This document shows, piece by piece, positions 9,323 through 19,127 of a DNA stretch of 26,703 nt (the stretch's first letter is position 1; every line of letters starts with the position of its first letter). Below the pieces are notes generated by a model. It was not told the DNA's origin. It searched no databases and saw only the letters and a list, made by a program, of their open reading frames with translations. The stretch spans positions 1 through 26,703 of the forward strand of contig JAPMOS010000339.1 of NCBI GenBank assembly GCA_027972325.1, read 5' to 3'. Source of the stretch: Paratrimastix pyriformis (lineage: Eukaryota > Preaxostyla > Paratrimastigidae). The position numbers and the translations under genes were made by a program.

Positions 9323-9560
9323 CCAGGTCCGACTTGGACGGGCAGATGGCCACCTTCCTCCGCAGCGTTCCCGCCCATGCCGGCAACATGTTCCTCAAGT
9401 CAGTGACTACCATGTGATGGTCTGTGACTTCCTGCCATTGAACCTCCTCATTTCTCCACACCCACATATTGTCCAGCATTCGTGCCATCGTCCCCTGCGT
9501 TGCCAAGCAAAGGTCCAGCCTGGCCTCCCCTTCTTCCCCCTTGCTTGCCCTCCTCCTCCA
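9117..9560 (-). CDS. LINE endonuclease C-terminal part (shifted frame)
   Basis: This continues the endonuclease after a frame change near 9520-9560. It reads LDLCLATQGTMARML, then QEVTDHHMVVTDL, which supplies the terminal Asp-His block of AP-type LINE endonucleases. A Lys/Arg-rich stretch follows. A second frame change at about 9200-9300 leads into the next linker piece. Confidence 0.7.
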   Translation of the reverse strand, partial: WRRRASKGEEGEARLDLCLATQGTMARMLDNMWVWRNEEVQWQEVTDHHMVVTDLRNMLPAWAGTLRRKVAICPSKSDLDALLREKRKDEYEGMVGRCARTGRKWRNCFGRRWRRGGPIVRADEWDPAGDGGEGVWVPGRGQHRQGL

Positions 9561-11391
9561 CCTCCCCCTTCCCACCTTTCTTCTTGTTGCGCACGAATGT
9601 GATCTCGTTCTGCTTACCCACCATCTTCGCCGTGTCATACAGACCCAGCATCTCCTGCTCCCCAACCTCCTTGGCCCAGCTATTCGCGTCCGTGTACACC
9701 ACCACGCCCCTCCCCTCAGCTGCTCCCTCCGCCATGCACTCTTCCAACCTCCTGATAATGACATTCCTTACCCTCACCTTGTCCTCTCCCTCCCCAGTTG
9801 GGTAGTACAGATTTATGAGCCTCAGGTTGGTCTTCCCCTCCGACCAATCGAGAAACATCAAGTAGCCAGGGATCACCTCCCTGACCTTGCGCACTGCTAT
9901 CTGTAAGGTCCGCCTATACCCAATCATCACCCCTCCCTTGGGGTGCCGCGCATCTGCGTCCTCCACCACCGAGCTCCTCCAGCACCACCCCTTCATCCAC
10001 TTCTCCTCCAACTGTTGCTTGTTGTCTTTCGTACCTTTCGTCTCTTGCAGGAGGGCAATGTTGACCCCCCCAACTCGCAGCAGGTCCGCCACATTGCTCT
10101 TCTTCCAGTCTGACCCCAACCCACGCACGTTCCACCCCACGACCCTCATCCTTCCCTCCTCCCTCGCCGGCAGCCCCGCCCTCAGGTTGGCCTCCTTCTT
10201 GCCCTGGCACCACTTCTCCACCCCCTGGAATTCCTCCTCCTCCGCCTTCTCGTCATATGTCTTCTCGATATCCCTCATCTTTGCCACCTGCCTCTTCTTC
10301 CTTGTCGCGTCCTTCTTCCCGCGCTTCTTCCTGGCCTTTCTGCTCATCCCGTCCCCAGGATACCTGGGCACCCCCGGGTAGGAGTCCCCCGTTACCGGGC
10401 GCACCCCGGACTGCCCCACCTCATGCTCCTCCAGGTCTTCACCTCTCCCCGCCTTACCCGTCTCCCTCTTCGTCCCCCCTTGTGCCCTCCCGTCTGCCCC
10501 CTTCTTTGCTCCCCCTCCAAAAGCCGGTCCCCACATCGAACGCTGCATTCTCGACCCCATCCCTGCCCCCGCCACATAAAGAAAGATGTCGCCATTCTTC
10601 GTCTCTTCCTCGCCCACCTCCCTCACCACGCTGTCATCGAAGCGCCACCATGCCCCTTCAATCCTCTTCACCGCCACCCAATGTCGCCCCCCTCCTCTCC
10701 TTTCGCAGAACTCCGCCGCCGCCTCCAGGCGGTAATTCGTGCCAAGAACTTCCACGGGGTCCGGCTGCACCCGCCACTGCGACTGGTCCACCCTGCCGTC
10801 CCGCCGATCGCGAACCACCTGGACCACCATGACATCCTCCATGCCCACCGCCCGTTCCTCCTGCGCGTGCCACCGATCGGCACCACACTCTGGGCACCTC
10901 TTCCGCACCCGTCCGTCCGCCATCACCACCTTCCGGACCGCTTCACTCATTCTGTCACCGTCCCTCTCCAGGCGCACCACCAGGCAGTCCCGCTCCCTTT
11001 CGCGGCCCTCGCTCACCCTTCCGCATTCCTGACAGACGTGCACCACCCTCATCCGCGCTCCTGTCGGGATCCGAGCTTTCCTCAGCAGGTCCGCCACCGC
11101 ATCCCCTGCATCCCCATCATGAAGCTCATCCAGCCCATCAATCCCCTTCTCCCAGATTGCCTGCTCCATACCCGGGTCTCCCCCAATCACCCCTCTCACA
11201 ACATCGAACAACTGCCCGGCCCCCCCCACCGCTTCCACCACCTGGAGGGCTGTTGCCACCCAACAACGGTGGCCCGACTTATTACACACTCCTCTGTACC
11301 TCCCGACCCCCGCCCCCTGCGACAAGCCAACCCCATCAACTTCCTCCAGCTCGCCACCACCGCCAAACAACTCGCCCGGTCGCTCCATCAT
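9448..11391 (-). CDS. LINE open frame: USP-like cysteine protease plus AP endonuclease
   Basis: The open frame extends upstream to 12489, but the first convincing ATG pair is at 11391-11386, just ahead of the domain. A Cys box reads RGVCNKSGHRCWVATALQ (candidate nucleophile Cys codon 11265-11263). It is followed by CxxC pairs (about 11034-11023 and 10896-10885) like the zinc-finger insert of USP deubiquitinases, then a His box GRHWVAVKR and WWRFDDSVV (His codon 10683-10681). After a Lys-rich linker comes the endonuclease: VVGWNVRGLG, LLQETKG and YTDANSW, the Asn, Glu and Asp...Asn blocks of the exonuclease-endonuclease-phosphatase fold that nicks target DNA. The last endonuclease block (TDHH) is in another frame at about 9430-9400. 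The frame runs into noncoding sense near 9530. The USP call rests on spacing and motif resemblance only. Confidence 0.7.
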   Translation of the reverse strand: MMERPGELFGGGGELEEVDGVGLSQGAGVGRYRGVCNKSGHRCWVATALQVVEAVGGAGQLFDVVRGVIGGDPGMEQAIWEKGIDGLDELHDGDAGDAVADLLRKARIPTGARMRVVHVCQECGRVSEGRERERDCLVVRLERDGDRMSEAVRKVVMADGRVRKRCPECGADRWHAQEERAVGMEDVMVVQVVRDRRDGRVDQSQWRVQPDPVEVLGTNYRLEAAAEFCERRGGGRHWVAVKRIEGAWWRFDDSVVREVGEEETKNGDIFLYVAGAGMGSRMQRSMWGPAFGGGAKKGADGRAQGGTKRETGKAGRGEDLEEHEVGQSGVRPVTGDSYPGVPRYPGDGMSRKARKKRGKKDATRKKRQVAKMRDIEKTYDEKAEEEEFQGVEKWCQGKKEANLRAGLPAREEGRMRVVGWNVRGLGSDWKKSNVADLLRVGGVNIALLQETKGTKDNKQQLEEKWMKGWCWRSSVVEDADARHPKGGVMIGYRRTLQIAVRKVREVIPGYLMFLDWSEGKTNLRLINLYYPTGEGEDKVRVRNVIIRRLEECMAEGAAEGRGVVVYTDANSWAKEVGEQEMLGLYDTAKMVGKQNEITFVRNKKKGGKGEVEEEGKQGGRRGGQAGPLLGNAGDDGTNAGQYVGVEK

Positions 11392-12526
11392 CCCTCCATC
11401 CGTCAATCTCCCACTGTCACGTCCCCTCCCCCTTCCTCCTTCTCCTCCCGTACCTCGTCCTCGTCCGCCTCTTCGGGCCAGTCTCTTTGCCTGCCACTCC
11501 TCCCTCCCAGTCCGCCAGCTGGGATCCTGCCCCCACCCCCAAAGCCCAAACCTCCGCCGCTCCATCATCCACACCCACTCCTTCCACGCCGCCTCGCTTT
11601 GTAGAGCCGCGTCGATTTCCCACGCTCTCCGATTCACGCCCGTCCCTCCCCATTGAGCCATCGCCGCCAGTAAACAGATTCCCACCCATCGATTCCCCCC
11701 AAATAGATTTCGTTTGGTCCAATAACGATGTCCTCGCACTCCCCCCTTCATCTGAGCCCATAGCCTGTGGTATTCCCCGCCCCCCCTCGCTTGGATCAAG
11801 TCGATCAGGGCCAACTTCCAAAAACAAGGCCCCTGCATGAACACGCACAACCTACCAACACTATCTATCAAAATCGTCAAAAAGGATATCCACCAAACCG
11901 CCATCATTCCCTGCCAACTCATGCAGAGACCCGTCCGCCCAACTCCGGCCGAAGATTCCCTCCCCGGGGGGTGCTCAACCTGGCAGTAGCAAGCTGCCCC
12001 ATCAGTTTCCTCCACCGTGCGCTCTACCCCATTCCTCTGTTTCAATCCCCCGGTCTTCTTTTTCACCAAATCAGATCCCCATCCGCTCGTTCTTCTTCCT
12101 CCTACGCTGCCCTCTCCGGCTGGCCGATTCCCCACCGATCGCCACGTTTCCTTTGCCACGCCTCCTTCTTCCTTTGGGTCCGTCCCCAACACTGTTCTAT
12201 TATCACAGCTCCTCCATTTCTGATACAGCAGCCGTCCCCACCCGCAGGCCGGCCCCAGATCATGTTGCCCAAGTTCACACCCATTTTCTCCAGTCTGTGT
12301 AACAAACCACCACTTCACCCACCATTTTCCTTCAATAAGATCGATCGTGCCCCCATGCGAGTGGCCCAACGACGATACTGCGTTTTTGTCCAGCTCAATA
12401 CGTACCATCCGTACGTAAGGACTGAATCCAGTCGTAACCATCCCGTTCCCTTTATGAATATATAATGGTTGCTCAAGGCATGTTTTCAAAAAGATTCAGA
12501 TTGAAAACACAACACCTCAAACCAAA

Positions 12527-13554
12527 TCACAGCAACCCCTTGGCCGCCACACGCACCACAGTCCGCCGAACAATAGTCCGCGGCCCCCATATTGCTGCTG
12601 CTTCTCCCTCGCCAGCCGGTCTCGTTCCTCGGGATCGACCACCAATAACCACGTACCGTCCCAGCGACCAGTCAGGAAGGCTTGTCCCTTCCTGGCAATG
12701 GTCGCTGGGCGGATTGAGGCGTCAGGCTCGCCAACCAGGCCTCGACAGCCGGCACAGTCGCCAGATCCCGACGGCGCAGCATCGCCAGCTTCTTGTTGGG
12801 CGGCACCTCGACCCGCACTTCGGGAGGCACCACGGTAATGGGCCATCTCGGGTTGGCATCCCGGCGCGGGAACCACTTCGGCATTTCTTCTTCTCCCTCC
12901 GCAAAGAAGCTGACTTGAAAGATCGCAGGCATTAACTTGAACACCCTCAGAGAATCTACCAAAACCATAACACCCCTTCTCCATAGCACAACACAAACCT
13001 TTCCTTCCCAACCAAGTCGCCACATCCTCTTCACTGGCCTCCGTCGGAAAGCCAGCAAGCGTCGCCTTGAAGAGCGTTGTCGTGATGATGTCCGGCTGGA
13101 ATTCAGTCGCCACAGCCACAATAGGCCTCACAGTAGCATGAAACTTCTGGCCAAGTTCCTCAACCCTTGTGAACTGCTCGGCCGTCGGACGATCGAATAG
13201 AATTGAGAATTCGGGGAACGACCCCTCCACCGCGGCGCCCGCAAAAGACGCCTGAATATCAGCATAGGACAGAGGATTCCCATCAGGGAACAAGAGCGTA
13301 GCCCCAATAGCCTGCAGCACAAAAAAGATCGTCAGGATCACTCCAAGCCGCCGGCCCCAACTCAGGGCGCTTCGTTTGCGGCACTCAATCAAACAGACCT
13401 GATCCCAACATGGGCTCTCCCTCATCCTTGCAGGAGCCGCCGCCTCCGCCGCACTCTTCTCGGCCGCACGCTTGTGTTGTTGCACACGGGCAGCCTCTTG
13501 CGCAGCCGCCTCCTTCTCAACATCAGACATAGTCACAGATTCAGAATCAGCCAT
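12527..13554 (-). CDS. Unknown single-pass membrane protein, three exons
   Basis: A predicted gene of 308 residues starts at ATG 13554 and stops at TGA 12529-12527. Exons are 13554-12960, 12913-12747 and 12691-12527. The introns (46 and 55 nt) have GT-AG ends, and using them keeps one open frame to the stop. The N-terminus is hydrophilic and Ala/Glu-rich (about residues 1-45, possible coiled coil). One hydrophobic segment, LGVILTIFFVLQAIGATLLF (about 70-89), is a likely transmembrane anchor. The remainder is a mixed alpha/beta domain including FSILFDRPTAEQFTRV and FQPDIITTTLFKATLAGFP. I do not recognise the family. It lies head to head with the proline-rich gene on plus and its stop abuts the LINE region. 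The intron choices are predictions. Confidence 0.55.
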
Positions 13555-13579
13555 CTTCTGCGGAGAAATTCAAACGTTG

Positions 13580-14841
13580 AAGGTCAACTCGACCCCGGGG
13601 AAAAAACCGGAGGACCAAGTTCGGCCCCCAGTGGCGACCCGCGTCCCGCGCCGCAGAAGGACACCGGCAAGCGAACTCTCCGAACCCGAGACCCCGGCAC
13701 CGGCCGACGACCTGATCCCCCCACCCTCACCTCCCCAGCGCCCTGCTTCCGGCGGTACTATCTACCTTGACGAGGTTGACGAGGTTTCCCCGGCCCCACG
13801 CCCAAGGGACCCGTCCAGTCCCACAACCTGCCGCCACATCGACTCGTCCTCCTGCGGCTCTCCCTGTGACGCCAGAAGAACAGCGCTTGGATGGAATCTA
13901 CCTTGAAGATGTTGCCCCGGCCCCACGCCCAAGAACCCGCCCAGTCCCACACCTTGCCGCCACATCGACTCTTCCTGCGCCGCCTCTCCCAGGGCCGCCA
14001 CGAGAGCAACAACTCCCTCCTCCGCTCCAGCCCCCCCCGCTGGTTCAAATAACAATGGAGGAGGGAGGTCTCGGGCTGGTCACCCTCCAGCAGGTCGGGG
14101 TAATTTGCGCGCAGCGACATTTTCTCATTTTTTCCCTTAGACCATCAGGGATGGCGTGCTATGCGCACCCACACCCGGGCATCTACGGATCAAAGCGGTG
14201 GTTGAGGGTCCGGCGGGCACCTTCCCGTTCGAGCAGGTCCTACCTCTGGGACCTGCGGAGATCGGGGAGGTGGTGAGTGACACACCCAACTCTTGGGTCT
14301 GATTTCTTTCCCCGCGTATCTGACCCCTTCCTCCATCCAGGTCTTGCACCCGCGCTTACCCGGAGGGCATCCCCCCAATCTGCCTGTCCATTCAGCCCGC
14401 CCTGGCCCACCACCACCACCACCACCGCCGCCGCCACCGCCACCGCCGCCGCCACCACCACCACCGCCGCCACCACCACCACCGCCACCACCGCCGCCGC
14501 CGCCACTGCCGCCACCGCCGCCACCTCCGCCACCGCCGCCACCGCCGCCGCCACCGCCACCGCCATCATCCGCTCCCTCACCTCCCCCTCCGTCACCTCC
14601 CCCGGGCATCTCCGCATCGAGACTCGCCGCCTTGGCAGACGGCTTCCCGCCGCTGCTGAGCCCGAGGCTATCCCACCCACCGCTGCTCAGCCCGACCACG
14701 TGCAGTCGTCCGCCTGGGAGTGGCTTCAGCCGTGGGCCGACCTCTTTTCCTCCCCCAAGCGCCCACGGTACCAAACCCAGGGCTATTCTTTTTCCCCCAA
14801 ATGTACTGTTCCAGGGTTTCTGTGGACGCTATAGACATTGA
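13580..14841 (+). CDS. Proline-rich protein gene, partial model
   Basis: Plus-strand coding signal runs from about 13580. Two introns look good: 14094-14140 (47 nt) and 14273-14340 (68 nt, donor GTGAGT); both are in phase 0. The exon between them reads CAPTPGHLRIKAVVEGPAG and then FPFEQVLPLGPAEIGEVV. The last exon begins VLHPRLPGGHPPNLPVH, runs through about 50 prolines and ends at TAG 14839-14841. Upstream, a segment of about 137 bp is duplicated (IYLDEVDEVSPAPRPR and IYLEDVAPAPRPR), and the first copy has one extra base relative to the second, which changes frame. No start codon is evident, so the 5' end is unresolved or the gene is broken. The function is unknown. It diverges from the membrane-protein gene starting at 13554. 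Confidence 0.4.
14409..14572 (+). repeat. CCA/CCG trinucleotide tract (polyproline)
   Basis: About 160 bp of mixed CCA, CCG and CCT triplets, coding for an almost pure proline run in the exon's frame. Its other two frames give His/Arg and Thr/Ala runs. Such tracts are prone to slippage and length change. Confidence 0.9.
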
Positions 14842-15130
14842 GATTTCTATAGAAAAAAGCCCGACGCTCTGGCCTCCGGGTTTTCGTGGACAGACCCTCC
14901 CCACTCGGCCTGTCTGTAGTGAGGGCCCGCGGGTTTTCATGAACAGACCCTCCCAAATCCTCCTTGCTTCACTTTCACCTTGCTTCACCCTGACGCACTT
15001 CCTCCTCCTTTTTTCGAGAGAAAACGTCGAGCCTCTAATTTCGGATCAAAAAGAGAACCAGATTCATTACTCGTCTTCGTCTTCGTCTTCGCCTTGGGGG
15101 TTGGCGTTGTAGTCGTTGTTGCCAGTGTCG
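14842..15130. other. Intergenic, with a 24-bp direct repeat
   Basis: No gene is visible. A sequence close to GGGTTTTCGTGGACAGACC occurs at about 14878-14902 and again, with two changes, at about 14930-14954. The region lies between the ends of two convergent genes, so it probably holds both 3' UTRs. A short CGTCTT triplet run is near 15071-15092. Confidence 0.5.
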
Positions 15131-16806
15131 TCATCCGAATTTATCGCCGGCAAACCATTCATCTTCGTCATCATCGGCTACCGGCACGTTCTCGGGAAGG
15201 GGCACGGATTCCGGCACGGGTTCGGGCTCAGCCACAAGGACAGGAACGGGCAGAGGAAGGGGCCCAGTTAAGAGGAAGTCCCAAAGGGTAGGAAGCTCGC
15301 GCGAGCAGGTGCTGGTGCGGAACTTGTGGCACTGAATCGACCAGTCATAGGTCTTCCGTTCGTCCGCGGAGAGAGAGAGGTATTCACGTTCGCAGGCCAG
15401 GAATACCTTGGGGAACTGTTCTCCGTAGTAGTCAGTGCGCTCCAACAGGGAACGGTCACGAAGAACCCCCTGAGGTAGAAGGGGTAAGAGCGTTCCCAGA
15501 GGACGATCTCATCGAGCCTCATCGGGCCCTCGATGGGGTGGTCGATGTCGAATGCAGCCTCGGAATCAAGGAGCAGGGTAATGAGCAAGGCTCTTGCTGA
15601 CAGGCCCCTGTAGGTCTGCGACGTATCAGAACAGCGTCCGCTGGTCAAGGAAAAAGGACGCCACCGAAAGCGAGAACCATCCGGGTGAGTACCTTGTGCA
15701 ACTCAACACAGATGGGAGCGGAGAAATGGTACTCAGTCAACGGCTTCAAAAAGTGAACGGGGACGATGAGGCCGGGATTCAGATGTTTCGTGTTCGGGAA
15801 CCAACTTGCCAGCAGCTTGGGGAAGATCCGTTCGTAAAAAGCCTGTCGGCTTAGGTGCACCTCGGTCTTGTCCTCCGGTTGAAAGAAGTCGTAGGTCCTG
15901 GAGGAGAGGCATGAGAAACCCACAACACATCAGGGAAAACAGTAAACAGACCGATTGAGGAGCGGGGGAGCAGCGGACTTCGTAGGCGGGGGGGCTTGTC
16001 GTGGCGTCATGCCGGGAAGGGGCTCAGGAAGGGGCTCAGGAAGGGGCTCAGGAAGGGCTCAGGAAGGGCTCAGGAAGGGGCTCAGGAAGGGGCTCAGGAA
16101 GGGGCTCAGGAAGGGGCTCAGGAAGGGGCTCAGGAAGGGACTCAGGAAGGGACTCAGGAAGAGGCTCAGGAAGAGGCTCAGGAAGGGGCTCAGGAAGGGG
16201 CTCAGGAAGGGGCTCAGGAAGGGGCTCAGGAAGGGACTCAGGAAGGGGCTCAGGAAGGGGCTCAGGAAGGGGCTCAGGAAGGGGCTCAGGAAGGGGCTCA
16301 GGAAGGGGCTCAGGAAGGGGCTCAGGAAGGGACTCAGGAAGGGGCTCAGGAAGGGGCTCAGGAAGGGGCTCAGGAAGGGGCTCAGGAAGGGGCTCAGGAA
16401 GGGACTCAGGAAGGGGCTCAGGAAGGGGCTCAGGAAGGGGCTCAGGAAGGGGCTCAGGAAGGGGCTCAGGAAGGGGCTCAGGAAGGGGCTCAGGAAGGGA
16501 CTCAGGAAGGGGCTCAGGAAGGGGCTCAGGAAGGGGCTCAGGAAGGGGCTCAGGAAGGGGCTCAGGAAGGGGCTCAGGAAGGGGCTCAGGAAGGGGCTCA
16601 GGAAGGGGCTCAGGAAGGGGCTCAGGAAGGGGCTCAGGAAGGGGCTCAGGAAGGGGCTCAGGAAGGGGCTCAGGAAGGGGCTCAGGAAGGGGCTCAGGAA
16701 GGGACTCGGGAACGTCCTCGACGAGAATGATCACCTGGCGAGACCGAGTCCGTCTGCTAAGCATGGCATGACTTGCGTGCTTCCTCTGCATTTTGGCGGT
16801 TTCCAT
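15131..16806 (-). CDS. Unknown gene with LPEP repeat; paralogue of the 17133-19113 gene, probably disrupted
   Basis: Starts at ATG 16806 ([13 protein letters not shown]). A basic leader is followed by about 58 LPEP units coded by a 12-bp tandem repeat (16017-16712). An intron at 15951-15898 (54 nt) is at the same place as in the neighbouring paralogue. The conserved domain follows: [34 protein letters not shown], then after a second intron [39 protein letters not shown] and [17 protein letters not shown]. The tail is acidic and Pro/Glu-rich, ending [14 protein letters not shown]. Two 11-nt units near 16045-16075 shift the repeat's frame, and one base is missing relative to the paralogue at about 15455, so this copy is probably a pseudogene or carries sequence errors. 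The function is unknown; no catalytic motif was recognised. Confidence 0.5.
16017..16712 (-). repeat. 12-bp tandem repeat, about 58 units, coding LPEP
   Basis: The plus-strand unit is GGAAGGGGCTCA, with scattered single-base variants (GGAAGGGACTCA, GGAAGAGGCTCA) and two 11-nt units near its downstream end. On minus, in frame with the ATG at 16806, it codes Leu-Pro-Glu-Pro, or Leu-Pro-Glu-Ser in the variants. All six frames stay open across it, so the long open frames on both strands are by-products of the array. Confidence 0.95.
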
Positions 16807-17132
16807 GCGGGATACTCCAGGGGGTAACAGCCACTCTTTTCAAAACCAGGAAGTTCAAAATCAGACACAAGGAAAGCACTATTTCTCACGCCATCTCTCT
16901 GTTTTGTTCCCCTTGTAGGACGAACTACGGCTGGCACACGCTCTTCTCGGTGAATGGATCCACGCTGACGGGTTCCGCACAAGATAAAAGTTTTGGTAAC
17001 AATAGATCAACGAAGGTCTTCTCGATGCGACTAGGCTCCAGGGGTAATAGCCACTCTTTTCAAAAACAGGGACACATGGAAAGCGGGAAGAAGGTGGCGG
17101 AGAGAGATAGAGACAAAAAAGTCTCGGGTTGT
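16807..17132. promoter_or_regulatory. Spacer with duplicated 35-bp motif upstream of the LPEP gene
   Basis: No separate gene is supported. A 35/36-bp sequence containing GGTAAYAGCCACTCTTTTC occurs at 16815-16850, directly before the ATG at 16806, and again at 17036-17070. A version of its core also occurs before the starts of two other genes. It may be a core promoter or start-site element, present here twice through a local duplication. Confidence 0.45.
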
Positions 17133-19113
17133 TTATGCGCTCCCAGTGAACTTGAAGAGACAGTCCCAATGGGCCGGAATCTCGCGGTAGCAGGTGTTGG
17201 TGCGGAACTTGTGGCACTGAATCGACCAGTCATAGGTCTTCCGTTCGTCTTCGGAGAGAGCGAGGTATTCACGTTCGCAAGCCTGGAATACCTTGGGGAA
17301 CTGTTCTCCGTAGTAGTCAGTGAGTTCCAACATGGAACGGTCATGAAAAACCTCCTTGACGTAGAAGGGGAAAGTGCGTTCCCAGAGGGCAAGCTCATCC
17401 AGCCTCATGTGGCCATCGACGGCACGGTCGACGCCGAATGCAGCCTCGGAATCCAGACACACAAGAATCATCAAGGCTCTTGAAGTCAGGAACTGGTAGG
17501 TCTTCTCGATATCAGCACTTTGACCGCAGGTCATCGAAAACAGGATTTTCCGAAGGTGAGTCCCAACCGGTTAAGTACCTTGTGCAACTCAACACAGATG
17601 GCACCGGAGAGTCGGTACTCAGCCATGGTCTCGAAAAAATGAACAGGGACGATGAGACCGCGATTCAGATGGTTTGTGCTCGGGAACCAACTTGCCAGCA
17701 GCTTGGGAAAGATCCGTTCGTAAAATGCCTGTCGAGTGAGTTTCAACACTTCCTTTGTCTCCGATTGCCAGACGAGGTAGATCCTGGAGGAGAGGTTTTA
17801 AGGAACCCACAAGAGGTAAAACAGAAAAACAGACCGATTGAGGGGCGGGGGGGCGGTGTTCGACGACGACAGAGGCGGAGGACTCGAAGTTGTGGGAGGG
17901 ACTGACGTGGAACTCGTGGCGGTGCGGGGCGTTCTGGGAGGCACGGAAGCTCGATCCGGAGCCACTGCTGGAGGCTTGCAGTCGTGCTCGTGGCGGTGAC
18001 CGGGGCTGCACGTGGGGTTCTGGGAGGCACGGAAGCCCGACCCGGAGCCACTGCTGGAGGCGTGGCAGTAGTGCTCGTGGCGGTGACCGGGGCTGCACGT
18101 GAGGCGGAGGACGCGACAGGGGCTGCACGTGGGGTTCTGGAAGGCACGGATGCCGGAGGCGGAGGCGTCTTGAGAGCAACGATTGAACCAGCAGCCGGCG
18201 GCGGCGGTGAACGCTGGGTTGCCAGGATCGATGTCGGGGGAACGGGAGCGGACCTCTTGATAGCCGGGGGAGCCTGTGCTGGCGTCTTGGGCGGGATGGA
18301 GTCGGGCAGTTTCTTGGGAGGCGAACCCGCCCTCGGTTTCGGAGGAGGGGCAAGCGACGACGACGGAGGGGCGGTCCGGCGTTGGGGGGGCTGCTTTGAG
18401 GGCGTCGGAGGAGGGGCTGCGGTCTGCTCGGGTTCGGGGGTCAGCTCAGGTTCGGCGGGCTGCTCGGGTTCGGCGAGCTGCTCGGGTTCACCAGGGACGG
18501 ACTGCTCGGCGGCTTCCGGTTCTGTGCCGGTTTGCTGTAGTTCGGACTGCGCCGGTTCGGGTTCTGAGGGTTCTGCGGGTTCGGTGGTGGTGGCCTGCAC
18601 AGGGTCGGAGGTAGTCACCTCGGGTTCAGTTGTGGTGGTCTCCAAAGGTTCGATGGTGGTCTGCTCAGGCACGGGCTCGGTGGTCTGCTCTGGCACGGTG
18701 GTCTGCTCAGGGGTCTCCTCGGGCTCGGCGGTGGGCGGCTCGGGTAGCACGCTCGCCCGCGCATGTTCGCTGCTGGAAGAATGCTCGGCTGATGGAATGA
18801 AGACGACTGGGTGATGTTGATCGGCATCTTGGCTGGCATGTTGGATCTCCTCTTGTTCCTGTTCGGTCGCCTCGTGTTCCTGGCTGGCGCGTTGGGTCTC
18901 CTCTTGCTCAGCTTCATCTTCGGTGACAGTGTCCAGGCGAAGAGGCGAGGCCGGCGCAGCATCGGCGGCGGATGACTTGGGTTCAGCGCGCGCACGTTTC
19001 CTCGAATGGCCTCGCGGTTCCTCCTCCGAGGAGTCATCCCGCGAGTGACGAGGAGTCGGGTAACGGCGGCCGCTGCGCGTCTCACGAAGTTCCTGAGTGC
19101 TTTCCTTGGGCAT
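17133..19113 (-). CDS. Unknown gene with Pro/Glu/Thr-rich N-terminus; paralogue of the 15131-16806 gene
   Basis: Starts at ATG 19113 (MPKESTQELRETRSGRR). The first 300 residues are disordered: a basic, Arg/Ser-rich segment with an NLS-like RKRARAEP, an acidic Glu/Gln stretch, then long PEQTT/EPE repeats and a Pro/Ala-rich part that includes a direct repeat (VPPRTPRAAPVTATSTT). An intron at 17834-17784 (51 nt) leads to [33 protein letters not shown] and [15 protein letters not shown]. After a second intron (about 17565-17518) come FLTSRALMILVCLDSEAAF, MRLDELALWERTFPFYVKEV and [19 protein letters not shown]. One base is missing in the second copy of the direct repeat near 17965, so the first exon does not stay in frame as read. 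The function is unknown. The nuclear-looking N-terminus is an inference. Confidence 0.5.
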
Positions 19114-19127
19114 TTTGGCGGGATCAA

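Larger units (their letters stand above)
4498..12489 (-). mobile_element. LINE retrotransposon with USP-like and PCIF1-like extra domains, damaged
   Basis: This is a non-LTR retrotransposon read on minus. Its order is a USP-like protease domain (11295-10570), AP-type endonuclease (10149 to about 9380), linker (9322-8933), reverse transcriptase (8945-6928), RNase H with CxC-H-C knuckle (6737-5754), PCIF1-like methyltransferase region (about 5874-4940), C-terminal helical tail to a stop at 4660, a short 3' UTR and a (CA)n tail. The coding signal changes frame at least six times, so the copy is dead or its sequence is imperfect. The 5' end lies somewhere between about 11400 and 12500; it cannot be placed better without another copy. 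RNase H plus AP endonuclease points to the I-like group of LINEs. Confidence 0.85.

Noticed and set aside
11392-12489. N-terminal 366 residues of the LINE open frame as protein
   Set aside because: The frame begins at a TTG, has no recognisable domain and an uneven composition. It is more likely 5' UTR or a decayed ORF1 region.
14277-14834. Thr/Ala-rich frame through the CCA/CCG tract as the main product
   Set aside because: The phase after the GTGAGT intron leads into the polyproline frame instead. The end of this frame does look protein-like, so the choice is not certain.
16001-16827. Plus-strand repeat proteins (SGRG, RKGL or QEGA runs)
   Set aside because: They are the other frames of the 12-bp array. 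The minus-strand LPEP frame has an ATG, a gene context and a paralogue.
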